NCBI GenBank assembly: GCA_001574975.1
Contig: KQ965774.1
Location: forward strand, 198,548 to 262,547
Direction: 5' to 3'
DNA length: 64,000 nt
Origin: Gonapodya prolifera JEL478
Taxonomy: Eukaryota > Monoblepharomycota > Monoblepharidomycetes > Monoblepharidales > Gonapodyaceae
Position 1 is the first letter of the stretch. Every line of letters begins with the position of its first letter. Both the position numbers and the translations under genes were made by a program. The notes beneath the pieces are model-generated. The model was not told where the DNA came from, did not search any database, and saw only the letters and a program-made list of their open reading frames with translations. Of this stretch, positions 10,171 to 19,652 are shown in pieces.

Positions 10171-13100
10171 ATGAAGCCATCAGGAGTTTCGAAGGCAATT
10201 GAGGCCTCACAAGCATCTCCACAGGAGAGGCAAATCCTCATCCAGTCTCTTTTGAAAAAGTGGTCCGCAAACGACTCGCCGCGAAGGGTCAAACTCCAGC
10301 GGATCAAGGCCAATTCATACACGGACATTCGGCCGCTATACCGTGAAGGTGTAGAAGAAATCAAGTAGGTTTTGTGTGCCTTTATTTTATTTTTGTTTGC
10401 CGCAAATTGATCCTTGTTAGAGCGTCTATTCGGAAGAACAGCCTATTCGAGACGACGCTGTTCGTTCTCCTGGAACTTGACGACGGATTTTTTGCTGTAG
10501 TGGATGGGCGCCACCGTTTGAATGCCCTTCTCAAGCTGAGGGTGGAAGGCGCTATTGCCATTGATGGACTGGATGACCTTGAAATGGAAATTATGGCGGT
10601 GGTTCTGAACGTAAGTGAACATCAATTTAAGTCCTTTATGAGTTAAACTTGCTGACATCTTGTATTTAGGCAGATACGCCAGAACAGGAGCAACGCCTTA
10701 TCGGGCGCAATCTCAATTATATAGGCGAACAAAGTGAGTTGTGTGGATTGTTCTATCAATTTATTGACTTTTTTAACTGTCTTCTTGGTAGCTGTTCCTA
10801 TGACTCCGTTCAATACCTTACGTGCCGTGCTGGATGCCATCAACGCGGCAACCTTGAAGAACAAGAATTGGACCCACAAAGATGTCATTGAAATGCTCCC
10901 TGGGGCAGGTAGTGCTGCCCAGTTGAAGAAGTGGATTCCAATGGCGCAGGTGGCAGTCAACGTACCTGGGGTAAGTTGCACTCCTGGCCCACCCTCAAAG
11001 TTTTTCTTTAACGCACTTTGCACAATTCCCTTAGCTCCTTGATCTTGTGAAGGCTGACTCAAGTGCAAACTTGAGGAAGCCGATATTCACGATCCAAACT
11101 CTTCATGCTGACAGCAAGGCTTACAACCTTGCCAAGGACTACCCTCAAGTTGCCGTAGGTGAATTTGATATAACAATGAGTTGTTGTTAATCTGCCTTTG
11201 CAGTCTGTCTTCTACCAGGTCATTTCTGAAGCTCCTCAACGTTTGACGCAGGCTCAAATTGAAGATCTTGCTCTAAAGTGGACCACAAAATATGGTGTCT
11301 GGTACAAAGAAATTAAGGCTAAGAGGCTAAGTGACGGCTGGTNGGGAGCAAAGATTGATGAGGCTTTGAACCTAATGTATAGAGGTGAGTGTAAGTATTT
11401 TCCCACAGCATTTTCTAAATCTGCTGTTCCAACATAGGGGATTTTGATCATTGCACTACCCGNNNNNNNNNNNNNNNNNNNNNNNNNNNNNNNNNNNNNN
11501 NNNNNNNNNNNNNNNNNNNNNNNNNNNNNNNNNNNNNNNNNNNNNNNNNNNNNNNNNNNNNNNNNNNNNNNNNNNNNNNNNNNNNNNNNNNNNNNNNNNN
11601 NNNNNNNNNNNNNNNNNNNNNNNNNNNNNNNNNNNNNNNNNNNNNNNNNNNNNNNNNNNNNNNNNNNNNNNNNNNNNNNNNNNNNNNNNNNNNNNNNNNN
11701 NNNNNNNNNNNNNNNNNNNNNNNNNNNNNNNNNNNNNNNNNNNNNNNNNNNNNNNNNNNNNNNNNNNNNNNNNNNNNNNNNNNNNNNNNNNNNNNNNNNN
11801 NNNNNNNNNNNNNNNNNNNNNNNNNNNNNNNNNNNNNNNNNNNNNNNNNNNNNNNNNNNNNNNNNNNNNNNNNNNNNNNNNNNNNNNNNNNNNNNNNNNN
11901 NNNNNNNNNNNNNNNNNNNNNNNNNNNNNNNNNNNNNNNNNNNNNNNNNNNNNNNNNNNNNNNNNNNNNNNNNNNNNNNNNNNNNNNNNNNNNNNNNNNN
12001 NNNNNNNNNNNNNNNNNNNNNNNNNNNNNNNNNNNNNNNNNNNNNNNNNNNNNNNNNNNNNNNNNNNNNNNNNNNNNNNNNNNNNNNNNNNNNNNNNNNN
12101 NNNNNNNNNNNNNNNNNNNNNNNNNNNNNNNNNNNNNNNNNNNAGATGCCCTCAAGGAGGATGGGATTATAATGGAAGTGAGTTAAATCTGTTTGAGGTG
12201 CATATGAGTTCATTGTTTTGAGGCTTGTCAATCAATTAGGCTGTCACACCCACAACGTTTCTTGCAATCAAGTCTGACTATATGGCTGTTGGCTGCACCA
12301 CATTCCACACCATCTATGTTGGTGAAAGTTCCACATCTACCAAGGCAAAGGAACTGGAGAATTTTGCCAGAGGTGCAACTATTTTGAAGACTGGGGATGT
12401 GATTCAGTTCCTTGTTGCTGTGAAAGGTAACCAACCAGGGCAGTTCTCTTGGCCAAGTGCGCACTCTTGGAGGGTTCCTTTGGCTTCCAGTATGTTTGGA
12501 CCTTCAAAATTGCACAAGTCAGAACATCTGGCAAGTCCTGCTTATGAATTAATGTGGAGTCCTACTAACTTATTATCTTCTAGAAAATGCAACCCCAGGG
12601 TAAGAAGGGGCCCTCCATGTACTTCACTTCTCAGATATCAATTGCTGTGTGGACAGAAATCCTCCTTCTCTGTACCAACACTGGTGACTCTGTTTTGGCA
12701 CCAACTGCAGGGAGTGGATCCCTTGCAATTGCTTCTGCTTCTCTTGGGCGTCAATTCTATGGTATGTCTTTGAGTGATGATTTACATGGTGGAGTTGACA
12801 GTCTTATTGCAAAGCAAAAGGATGCCTTTTCAAAGAATGCTGCATTGGCATTCTCACAGTTTGTATCTTTGGTTTTGGTTTGATGTGGGCTCAGTCTAAA
12901 TGTCTTGAATCTTACAGGTCGTATTGGAGCAACCGGAAGTTGTACCAATATGTTGCTCATAAATTCTGTTCCTTTGTGCCAGAAAAGTTCCCTTCAGAGA
13001 GGAGAGGAGGTGAAGGTGACCAAGATGAGGAGGAGGAAGATGACCAACAGGATCTCTCCAAGCTGCCGCAGGTTCCTAAAGATGGTACGTGCCCTGTGGT

Positions 13101-13478
13101 TCCCTTTAAGGTTTCATGTTCTGATTTGACATGTAGTGAAACGATTTATACTTGATGAGGCACTGGAGGTTGATGGAGATGATGGAGGGGAGGAGGAGGA
13201 CACCAGCAATGCAAGTGATGATGAACATGAAGGTGAAGAGGTTGTTGGTAAGTCTAATTGATGTTTCCTGGATGTTTACAATCAACTGAACTTTGTTCTC
13301 TTTAAGTGGCAACCCCCCAAGGCCCAAGGCCAAGGGACACAGTATTGCTATCACAGGCAGTACTTCAGGTGTAGTGACACGTTCTGGTGCTGGAGGTGGT
13401 GCTGTCACTGGACAGAAGAGAAAGAAGGGAACAGATGATGAAGGAGCAGGATTAAGAGCTTGTCGCTCTAGAAAGTAG
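10171..13478 (+). CDS. ParB-like domain fused to a DNA-methylase-like domain (transposon protein)
   Basis: Large intron-rich gene starting MKPSGVSKAIEASQAS. Exons 1-2 give a ParB/sulfiredoxin-type N-domain: LQRIKANSYTDIRPLYREGV, then FFAVVDGRHRLNALLKL, with the DGxHR signature. A helical central region follows (WTHKDVIEMLPGAGSAAQLK, KWTTKYGVWYKEIKAK). A 681-bp N gap (11463-12143) removes part of the middle. After the gap come EDGIIME, FHTIYVGESSTSTKAKEL and SQISIAVWTEILLL. The segment SVLAPTAGSGSLAIASASLG resembles motifs X and I of beta-class N4/N6 DNA methylases (usual LDPFAGSGT), with the Asp replaced. A very acidic segment (DEEEEDDQQD) and a basic tail end at TAG 13476-13478. A DPPY motif is not visible; it could lie in the gap or be lost. 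Near 12430-12450 the frame appears to slip by one base. ParB-methylase fusions are known from phages and prophages; here the gene is spliced and eukaryotic. A homologue occurs at 56.4-59.5 kb. Confidence 0.65.
11463..12143. other. Assembly gap (681 N)
   Basis: A run of N inside the ParB/methylase gene. Open frames drawn across it are meaningless. A second gap of 217 N lies at 38833-39049. Confidence 0.99.
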
Positions 13479-13585
13479 ATTAGGAAGACTGTAAAACTCA
13501 ATGAAGAAACCCAAGTGTTATGAAATTTTTCTACAAGTGCAAGTTAATAATTTGAGTTCTTGGAAGTTGGGGTACCTCCCCATAT

Positions 13586-13619
13586 GGTGGGGGTATCTCT
13601 CTGGGGTGGGGGTATGTTA
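13586..13619 (-). repeat. Right terminal inverted repeat and target duplication (TTA)
   Basis: Read on the minus strand from 13616 it begins CATACCCCCACCCCAGAGAG and ends in another ACCCCCACC. The plus-strand TTA at 13617-13619 matches the TTA left of the element. Confidence 0.8.
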
Positions 13620-13640
13620 GCCGTGGGACACGCTCTGCGC

Positions 13641-13793
13641 TGCACTGAGTCGCAAGGATGCACCCATGTTTGCTGAGCAAAACAAGTCGTGACAATGCAA
13701 TCCGTCTCTGTCTTGGTCATCCATGCCTCTATCACCAGACTTTGGGACGTTGAGATGGTCCTGGAGTCAAGAGGGAAGCCCTTGTGAAAGTCT
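13641..13793 (+). repeat. Direct repeat A, copy 1 (about 150 bp)
   Basis: Begins TGCACTGAGTCGCAAGGATG and ends GAGGGAAGCCCTTGTGAAAG. It is highly similar over its whole length to 16859-17007 in the same orientation. It lies 25 bp outside the right end of the transposon. Confidence 0.85.
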
Positions 13794-13824
13794 TGTTGTG
13801 ATGCTGCTTATTTCAAAGCAAATC

Positions 13825-13888
13825 AGCGCTCAAGCGAAGATAGAGAACTCAACGCCGTTCTCGCAATGCTAAACGCCATTCATTTGAC
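13825..13888 (+). repeat. Direct repeat B, copy 1 (about 60 bp)
   Basis: AGCGCTCAAGCGAAGATAGA through ATGCTAAACGCCAT matches 16067-16131 (AGCGCTTAAGCGAAGATGGA...). Copy 1 is just past the 3' end of the ankyrin-kinase gene, and copy 2 is in its 5' flank. Confidence 0.75.
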
Positions 13889-14084
13889 ATGAATGTCTCC
13901 ATTCTACTGTACCATATGAAGGTTTAACACCCCACCACCAAACTTTATTTATTGGGGGTTGGACTATCAAGTATGTTGCCCAGGTACTCCCGAATGAGTA
14001 TGCTCTCCTCGGGTGTCATAGTTCCATTCAGCTTCTAACTAACTTCTTCCAGATACATTCGATTTGCAGCCTACCAAAGTGTTC

Positions 14085-15988
14085 TTACCCAAGCTCCTCT
14101 GGCTTCCCAAGCTCCAGGAAGCGGAGGATAGCCCCAAAGCTTGGACGTCTTTTTGGGTCCTCCTCCACACACTTCATTATGAGGACCTGGATATCAGCTG
14201 GGATTGCAGGTGGCATGGGGTCAACAACTGTTATATATGGGTCGTAGTTCTCCGAGAGTTTAAGCTTCCACATCTGTTTTGTTCGAGAGCATGGAGATTG
14301 TAAGAAAATGCTCAATGGTCAGTGACTGCTGCCAAGCTTCCTCACCACATATACAGTCTTGCCAAATGCATAAACATCGCCTTCTTTTGTCGAGCTCCCT
14401 CCTGCAAGTCTCTCTGGTGGGAAGTAGCCTGTTGTGTCTGGCCGTCTGCTCGTTCCTCCGTGGGGAGCTTCATCATCAAACTTGGCGAATCCAAAGTCGC
14501 AAATGTATGCACCACCATTGATGTCAAGTAGCACATTCTTGGGAAGTATTAAAAATACCTGAAATATTTGGACTTATAGCATCATATCGCAACTCTCCCA
14601 CCTGTGGCTTCACGTCTGTGTGAATTATACCTGGTTGTAAATTGTGCAAGTAGTGCAAGCCTTTGGCAATGCCTAGTATCTGAGAGAGAGAGGATTGTGC
14701 TTCGCCAGCCAGCAACAAAGTCAACCCAAAACATCAAACATACCACACGCCGCAAATCACCCTCCTCAAGGACATCTTTATGTTTGAGAATGTACTGTTT
14801 CAAGTTATCATTTACCATGTACTCGGACACCAAGATTGGCTCTTTTTGGTCCCAACAAGCGCCAATAAGTCTCAGCACGTTTTTGTGTTGGAGTCTCCAC
14901 CAAGTGTTGACTTCGTTATAGAAGTTCTGTCAGATAGAGGATTTGTAATGTCATGGCGAATCAGGTTTACAAGAATAAAACTTCCATCACGCAAGAATAC
15001 AAATGCGACTCACATGGACTGAACTGGCATCCCCAGCATTCAGGCGCTTTTCCGCAACTGTGATCGCAGGATTGCTTTTGTTTGGCTGGTATGTCGAATA
15101 GAACACCTCTCCAAATCCTCCTTTGCCAATGGGGTATTGGCGGACAAGGTGTGCACGATTCAATGCCCACGCACTGGCATCGACGCCTCTTTCCAAGAGG
15201 TGGAGAAACTCTGGTCGCTTTTGCACATGGAGTCCCCACCCATCGACTCCGTCCCTCAGCCAGGTCGCTCGGTCGAGCTCTTTTGGCCCGACTTGAGCAC
15301 CGTAGACGAGTAACAGTTGAACAATTTCCAGTGAAGGCTCGAGTTTCCAGTAATCAAGGACGTCTTGCCAGCTGCGCGGATCCTGTGGACAACGTGACTT
15401 CCAACCTTGTTGAACGGCCAATGCCAAGCATGTGGTTGACTCTCAAGCACCGACGAGGCGAGTGAAAACTCCAGGTACGAAGCAAACTGCCGGTACGAAT
15501 AGTTGTCGCCTAAGCCATCCCACCGTCTTGCCGCCGGTTGTTCCCATTCGGCTCGTGTCCATTGCTGGGCATGAGGAATGATAATTGCAAAGTGCTCGGC
15601 CTCCATGGCTTGGGTGGGGTCCCAGCCTGCAATATACAGAATTCATTCAATCGAAGCATGTCGAATTCATTGCTTTCTCCAAACGAGAGAAGTCTGGCTA
15701 ACATCGGCGACAATCGATGTTGGTTGCCTCACCTCTCTCAAGCAGCCGGCGCACAATCATGGCGTTCCCACCTCGGATGGCGAGCGCCAACACAGGCTCC
15801 GCATCTCTTGTGTCCTTGACGACTTGAGTCACTCCATCCTCGTCGGGTGTTAGTGTCACCATATATGTGACTTGTTTTCTGGCTGTCCGGGGGTCTGCTC
15901 CATCCCGCAACGCACGCTGGACGCCAAAAAGATTACCGGTCTCGACAGCATTGATGAGGCGGCCATTGACGTTGCCAAGGTCCGACAT
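14085..15988 (-). CDS. Ankyrin-repeat protein kinase (TKL-like)
   Basis: The N-terminus MSDLGNVNGRLINAVETGN leads into ankyrin-type helices (FGVQRALRDGADP, PVLALAIRGGNAMIVRRLLE). A kinase domain follows in several exons. Its Gly-loop is IGKGGFGEVF and its VAIK-type Lys is in VAEKRL. Further landmarks are NEVNTWWRLQHKNVLRLIGA, the hinge PILVSEYMVNDNL and catalytic loop IIHTDVKPQNVLLD, where HTD replaces HRD. Metal-binding CDFGFAKF, TTGYFPPERLAGG in place of APE, GDVYAFG and CVEEDPKRRPSF complete the domain. All core catalytic residues (Lys, catalytic Asp, DFG) are present, so it is probably active. The missing arginine of HRD suggests activation that does not rely on activation-loop phosphorylation (inference from kinase families). 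It ends KPEELG, TAA. Its substrate is unknown. The gene is enclosed by dispersed repeats A and B. Confidence 0.8.
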
Positions 15989-16066
15989 TTTGGTTGGGTT
16001 GTGTGTCTGTGGATGAAACGAGGCATGAAGGTCCATAATAGTAGTTATTCTCGTGGAATCGTTTTA

Positions 16067-16131
16067 AGCGCTTAAGCGAAGATGGAGAGCTTGACGCTGT
16101 CATCGCGCGATGCTAAACGCCATGTATTTAA
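16067..16131 (+). repeat. Direct repeat B, copy 2
   Basis: Matches 13825-13888 in the same orientation. It lies about 80 bp upstream of the ankyrin-kinase ATG, so it falls inside that gene's probable promoter. Confidence 0.75.
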
Positions 16132-17377
16132 AATGGATCTTTCTCTCTTTCATCTCTCCCATATCCCTTCCTCTCAGAAGTTTATTGAGACTGGGACTGT
16201 ATATGTAGTGGCTCATGTTACACAAAAAAAAAGTACAAGATATGTGAATTCTATACAGTACATCACAGTCGGTTAAATCATTTGTTGGGTTATATGAAGC
16301 GTTGGTTTCTGCAAGACTCCCATCATGCATGGCCGACATCAGGGGTCCTTGGCCCCTTTGCTGAAATATATGTTTCCCGAGCCGCTTCAGCCATGTCGAT
16401 GGGAATCCGTGTTAGCTTCTTCATTGGTTTCCAGTTCTGACGCTTGTTGTTCGAGGTCCCAAATGGTCTTTGTAATGGGTAGAGCCCTCTCGCTTTTCTC
16501 CAACTCTACTTCCATAAGAAGAGCGTTGGAGCGTAAAAGAATCATACTTGTGTCCGTGGCTGTATAATGCTATGTAGGTCAAGGATCTGTGGTTGCAAGA
16601 AGCTCCGAGAAACGCAGAAGTCGATTGAATTTACCGAGCTGCTTAGCGTCTCCATAGCTGACATTCACCGGCTTCGAACACCTGCAACGGACCAAATATT
16701 GCCACAAGCCGCATAAGGACCTTTGAATACCAGACCACTCGTTCGAGCACTCGGCGCCGCTCACGAGTTACACACAACCCTCGGCGATGCGATAAGAGTT
16801 GACCAGACAGCGCACGCCTACGGATGGGTTGTGCAAGGACGGGGGGGACGGTTTGCACTGCACTGAGTCGCAAGGATGCACCCATGTTTGCTGAGCAAAA
16901 CGAGTCGCGACGACGCAATCCGTCTCTGTTTCGTCATCCACGCCTTTATCGCCAGACTTTGGGACGTCGGGATGGTCCCGGAGTCAAGAGGGAACCCCTT
17001 GAAAGTCTCGATACGATGGACTGAACACCCCTCTTGTCCCACTTCTAGATTTGGACAAACGGTGACTCAACGAGCTGTTTGTCATCGTAATCCACCCCTT
17101 CTTTCAATCAAACGTAGTCGGCATGGTACTTTCTTTCTTTTTGAAAATTAATTACGATGGTCCCGCTTGTTGGGGAAGCAGTGGATCTCATTTCGAAAGA
17201 AAATGAGAGTAAAAGATGAAGCAAATTGTGTAGTGAAAGTTACGACGCCCATTCAGTTTTCAATCAACTTTGCCCCTGTCTTTCTCTCTCCCCTCCCCTT
17301 CGCATCTCAATCGATTTTATGCACTTCAAGATTCAACTAAAAAGAGGGAGACAAATTTACACATAAAATACCTAAGA
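16132..17377. other. Intergenic stretch with repeat A copy; no supported gene
   Basis: About 1.2 kb. Only short overlapping frames without domain signatures are present. The one recognisable item is repeat A copy 2 (16859-17007). Confidence 0.4.
16859..17007 (+). repeat. Direct repeat A, copy 2
   Basis: Starts TGCACTGAGTCGCAAGGATG and runs to GGAACCCCTTGAAAGTCTCG. It differs from copy 1 mostly by C/T and G/A changes, several of them at CpG positions (for example CGACGACGCAATC versus TGACAATGCAATC). Confidence 0.85.
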
Positions 17378-18730
17378 TCAGGTGAACTGCTGGACCGCAT
17401 AATCCTCCATGTGCTGAATCGCCGCCCTGAACGCGGTCTGGATGCCTTGCCCAGAAGCATCGGCGCGAATGAAAAGACCCCGATTACAGCTTGCCTCGCA
17501 AACTCTGCGAATCTCCGCCTCATTGCTGAGGACTCCAACCGTGATTGCGATAAGGCCCACGTGAGGTAACTTTTTGAGCTCAGCAATTACACTCGCAGAC
17601 GTGCTCCTTGACCCGTTGTCGCCTCCGTCAGTGAGGGTACAGATCCAGAGCGAGCGGTCTTGTGATCTTTGACTTGCGCCATGCACCGAGCGGTGGCCAT
17701 AAGTGCATCCCAGAATGACGTACCGCCAATGCGGTAATTTTCTGATTTTGGTGATACTGTTAGTGGTGATCGTGTGTTTAGAAAGATGATCAGCGCACTC
17801 ACCGTCCTCCGCACACTCTTGTAATATGCCGACAACAGGGACCAGAACATCCTCATTCTTACTTTCGAGCAGGTTGGCAAGTAAGGGGACAGCACCCGCG
17901 TCCTGGATCGCTCTCTTGTTCTTTGCGCTTTTGCTGCACGTCATCAAGGCTAAAGCACCGGAAATAGCCACTCTTTCGCTTGAGCCAGCGGTCATCTTTA
18001 GAAGGCGAACAAGTTTTCTTATTCCGCCGTATCGCTGAACCGCGCGTCGATTTCTTGCTTAAACAGCATCATGAGCGTAACGGTATGATTGGTATTGTTG
18101 TCATGCTCACCGTTTCTTGCACAGTGGGCAATAGTCACGGCGGCCAAGCACTTGAGCTCCTCGTTGGAGTCCTTCAGAAGTTCTACCAGCGGTTGCATAC
18201 CGTCAAGCTCTGCAACGGCTTGGCGTATCTGGACATTATCCGAAACGTCCCTCAGAATCTCCAACGCCCCTATCTTGCACTTGTTGTTGTCCGTGTCCAG
18301 GAGGTTGATGAGTAGATCAAGACCCCCAACATCCCGAATCGCGAGCTGATTCGTCTCCGCCAACAGATCAAAGTCCCAAAGGGCGCAGATGCCTATGATA
18401 GTCGCTGTTTGGTTCCCTACGCGCAAGTATTTGACGAGCTTTTGGATGGCCCAGTATTCAGCGGGCAGCTCAGCTTATTTCCACAAGTTAAAACCCAGAG
18501 ATATGGGGGTCGAAAATGCAAGCCACTTACAATTTTCCTGTCTTTTCTCCATCACCTCTTCCTCAGAGCTTCCCTCACTTTCCGTTTCTTCATAATCATC
18601 CTCTTCCCAGCTTCCCTGTCTCGCAAATTTCTTTGGCGTCTTGGACCGTCCGTCTCGTCTTTCTTGCGTCAGTCCAAGTGCCTTCCACTTCAGACTGGGA
18701 CCTTCGTTGAGCTTGGTGGCAACAGGCAAT
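17378..18730 (-). CDS. ODAD2/ARMC4-like armadillo protein joined to a half vWA domain; probably broken
   Basis: The N-terminal exon is charged ([15 protein letters not shown]...[14 protein letters not shown]). Armadillo repeats follow that match flagellar ODAD2/ARMC4: [50 protein letters not shown]-type [18 protein letters not shown], and [23 protein letters not shown]2 docks outer dynein arms on axonemes, so its presence implies a flagellated life stage. After [12 protein letters not shown] and ENYR the protein abruptly becomes the distal half of a von Willebrand A domain ([41 protein letters not shown]), without the DxSxS half. Within the vWA part the frame must shift by one base near 17651-17659. 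It ends EDYAVQQFT. The 5' end is unresolved: there is no ATG in the first readable exon, so an upstream exon is likely. The family normally has many more armadillo repeats. Confidence 0.65.
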
Positions 18731-18848
18731 GGTTTCTTGTCGCCTGATCCGACAGTGGCGCCCGTCTTTCGACAAAGTAATGTCTCTGAACGCTCTAAAA
18801 TGAAGTGAGTCCACTGGTGTATGTGGACTGTTTTCAGTCCAAGGTTTC

Positions 18849-19581
18849 CATGCGTAGAAGCTGTTTAACAGATATCCTTCTTAGGCTTAACAGGCAATGT
18901 GTTGATGCCTACAAACAAGACGTCCTGGACAAGTCACTCTTGGTTGATAAGGAGCGTATTGCTCTTGTAGAGTTTCTCAACGACGTTTTTCAACCAGACG
19001 GGTCTGTGCGAAAGGATACAATGGATCGATTGCGAGAGGAGCTCCAAGTCGTCTCGGAGGCGTACGACAATCCTTCTTCGACCTGGGTGGACGTTTTGAG
19101 ATCTGAAGTGTCAACAACGTTTCTTCCAATCGTACAACAAGTGGCGATTACAAATTGGCTCCAGTTCATGCAAGTCTCGTACTCTATACCATTCACGATG
19201 CTCATAAAACGATCCAACCTTTTGTTTTCTAGGTTTTCCATCGAGTGCTTTCGGGCCAGTGTATCCAAAAGCCTTGGCTCTAATGATCTCACATCAAGTG
19301 AAGAAGATCTTTCGGGTCATTTGGATTCGCTGCTCATCAGATCGTGGTGTATTGTAACAGGCCTCGCTTCAAAGGCCATGAGAGACCTTTTGGATTTCAA
19401 GAATCAGCAGCTCAAGGAGAATAAGCGGAAGCGGCCTGACGGTAAAATCGGGAAAGTCGCTTTCAAGGAGGCGAAAAGACTGAATCAACCCAATAGCGCC
19501 AAGCAACTGTTCGCTGGGAGTACTGTGATCTGGATATCGCCATGTAACGCCGGTAGAACTATGGATTATAATTCATTCTGA
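18849..19581 (+). CDS. Hypothetical protein, divergent from the ODAD2-like gene
   Basis: Single-exon frame from ATG (MRRSCLTDILLRLNRQC) to TGA, about 243 residues, mostly helical and charged. It carries a lysine-rich stretch near the C-terminus (QLKENKRKRPDGKIGK). No family is recognised. It is transcribed away from the ODAD2-like gene with roughly 100 bp between them, so the two may share a promoter. A possible 59-bp intron (19172-19230) is not needed because the frame stays open through it. Confidence 0.5.
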
Positions 19582-19652
19582 CATTGAAATCACATGATAA
19601 GTCTAAAGTCGACCTCAAATTAAAAAGTATCACAACCCCGACCGTTCTGAGA

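Larger units (their letters stand above)
8364..13616. mobile_element. 5.25-kb TIR DNA transposon with Ulp1-type peptidase and ParB/DNA-methylase-like genes
   Basis: Bounded by inverted copies of a C-rich terminus beginning CATACCCCCACCC (8364-8393 and 13586-13616). TTA directly abuts both ends (8361-8363 and 13617-13619), as expected for a 3-bp target-site duplication. Inside, a Ulp1-like cysteine peptidase runs leftward, a tandem palindromic array lies in the middle, and a large intron-rich ParB/methylase-like gene runs rightward. The element is more AT-rich than its flanks and contains most of the single Ns of the window plus a 681-N gap, typical of multi-copy sequence. A related but diverged copy lies at about 56.0-61.3 kb in opposite orientation. 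I cannot assign it to a named superfamily. A TTA duplication is also used by PIF/Harbinger, but no DDE transposase is visible. Confidence 0.75.

Noticed and set aside
11444-12231. Long open frames across 11463-12143
   Set aside because: They consist almost entirely of N.
8364-13616. PIF/Harbinger assignment from the TTA duplication
   Set aside because: The 3-bp TTA fits, but no DDE transposase or MADF/Myb-like protein was seen and the termini do not match the usual GGG/GGC start.
17378-18730. Contaminating animal DNA as source of the ODAD2 sequence
   Set aside because: Intron size, codon style and dense fungal-type neighbours are continuous with the rest of the window; a flagellated fungus explains it more simply.
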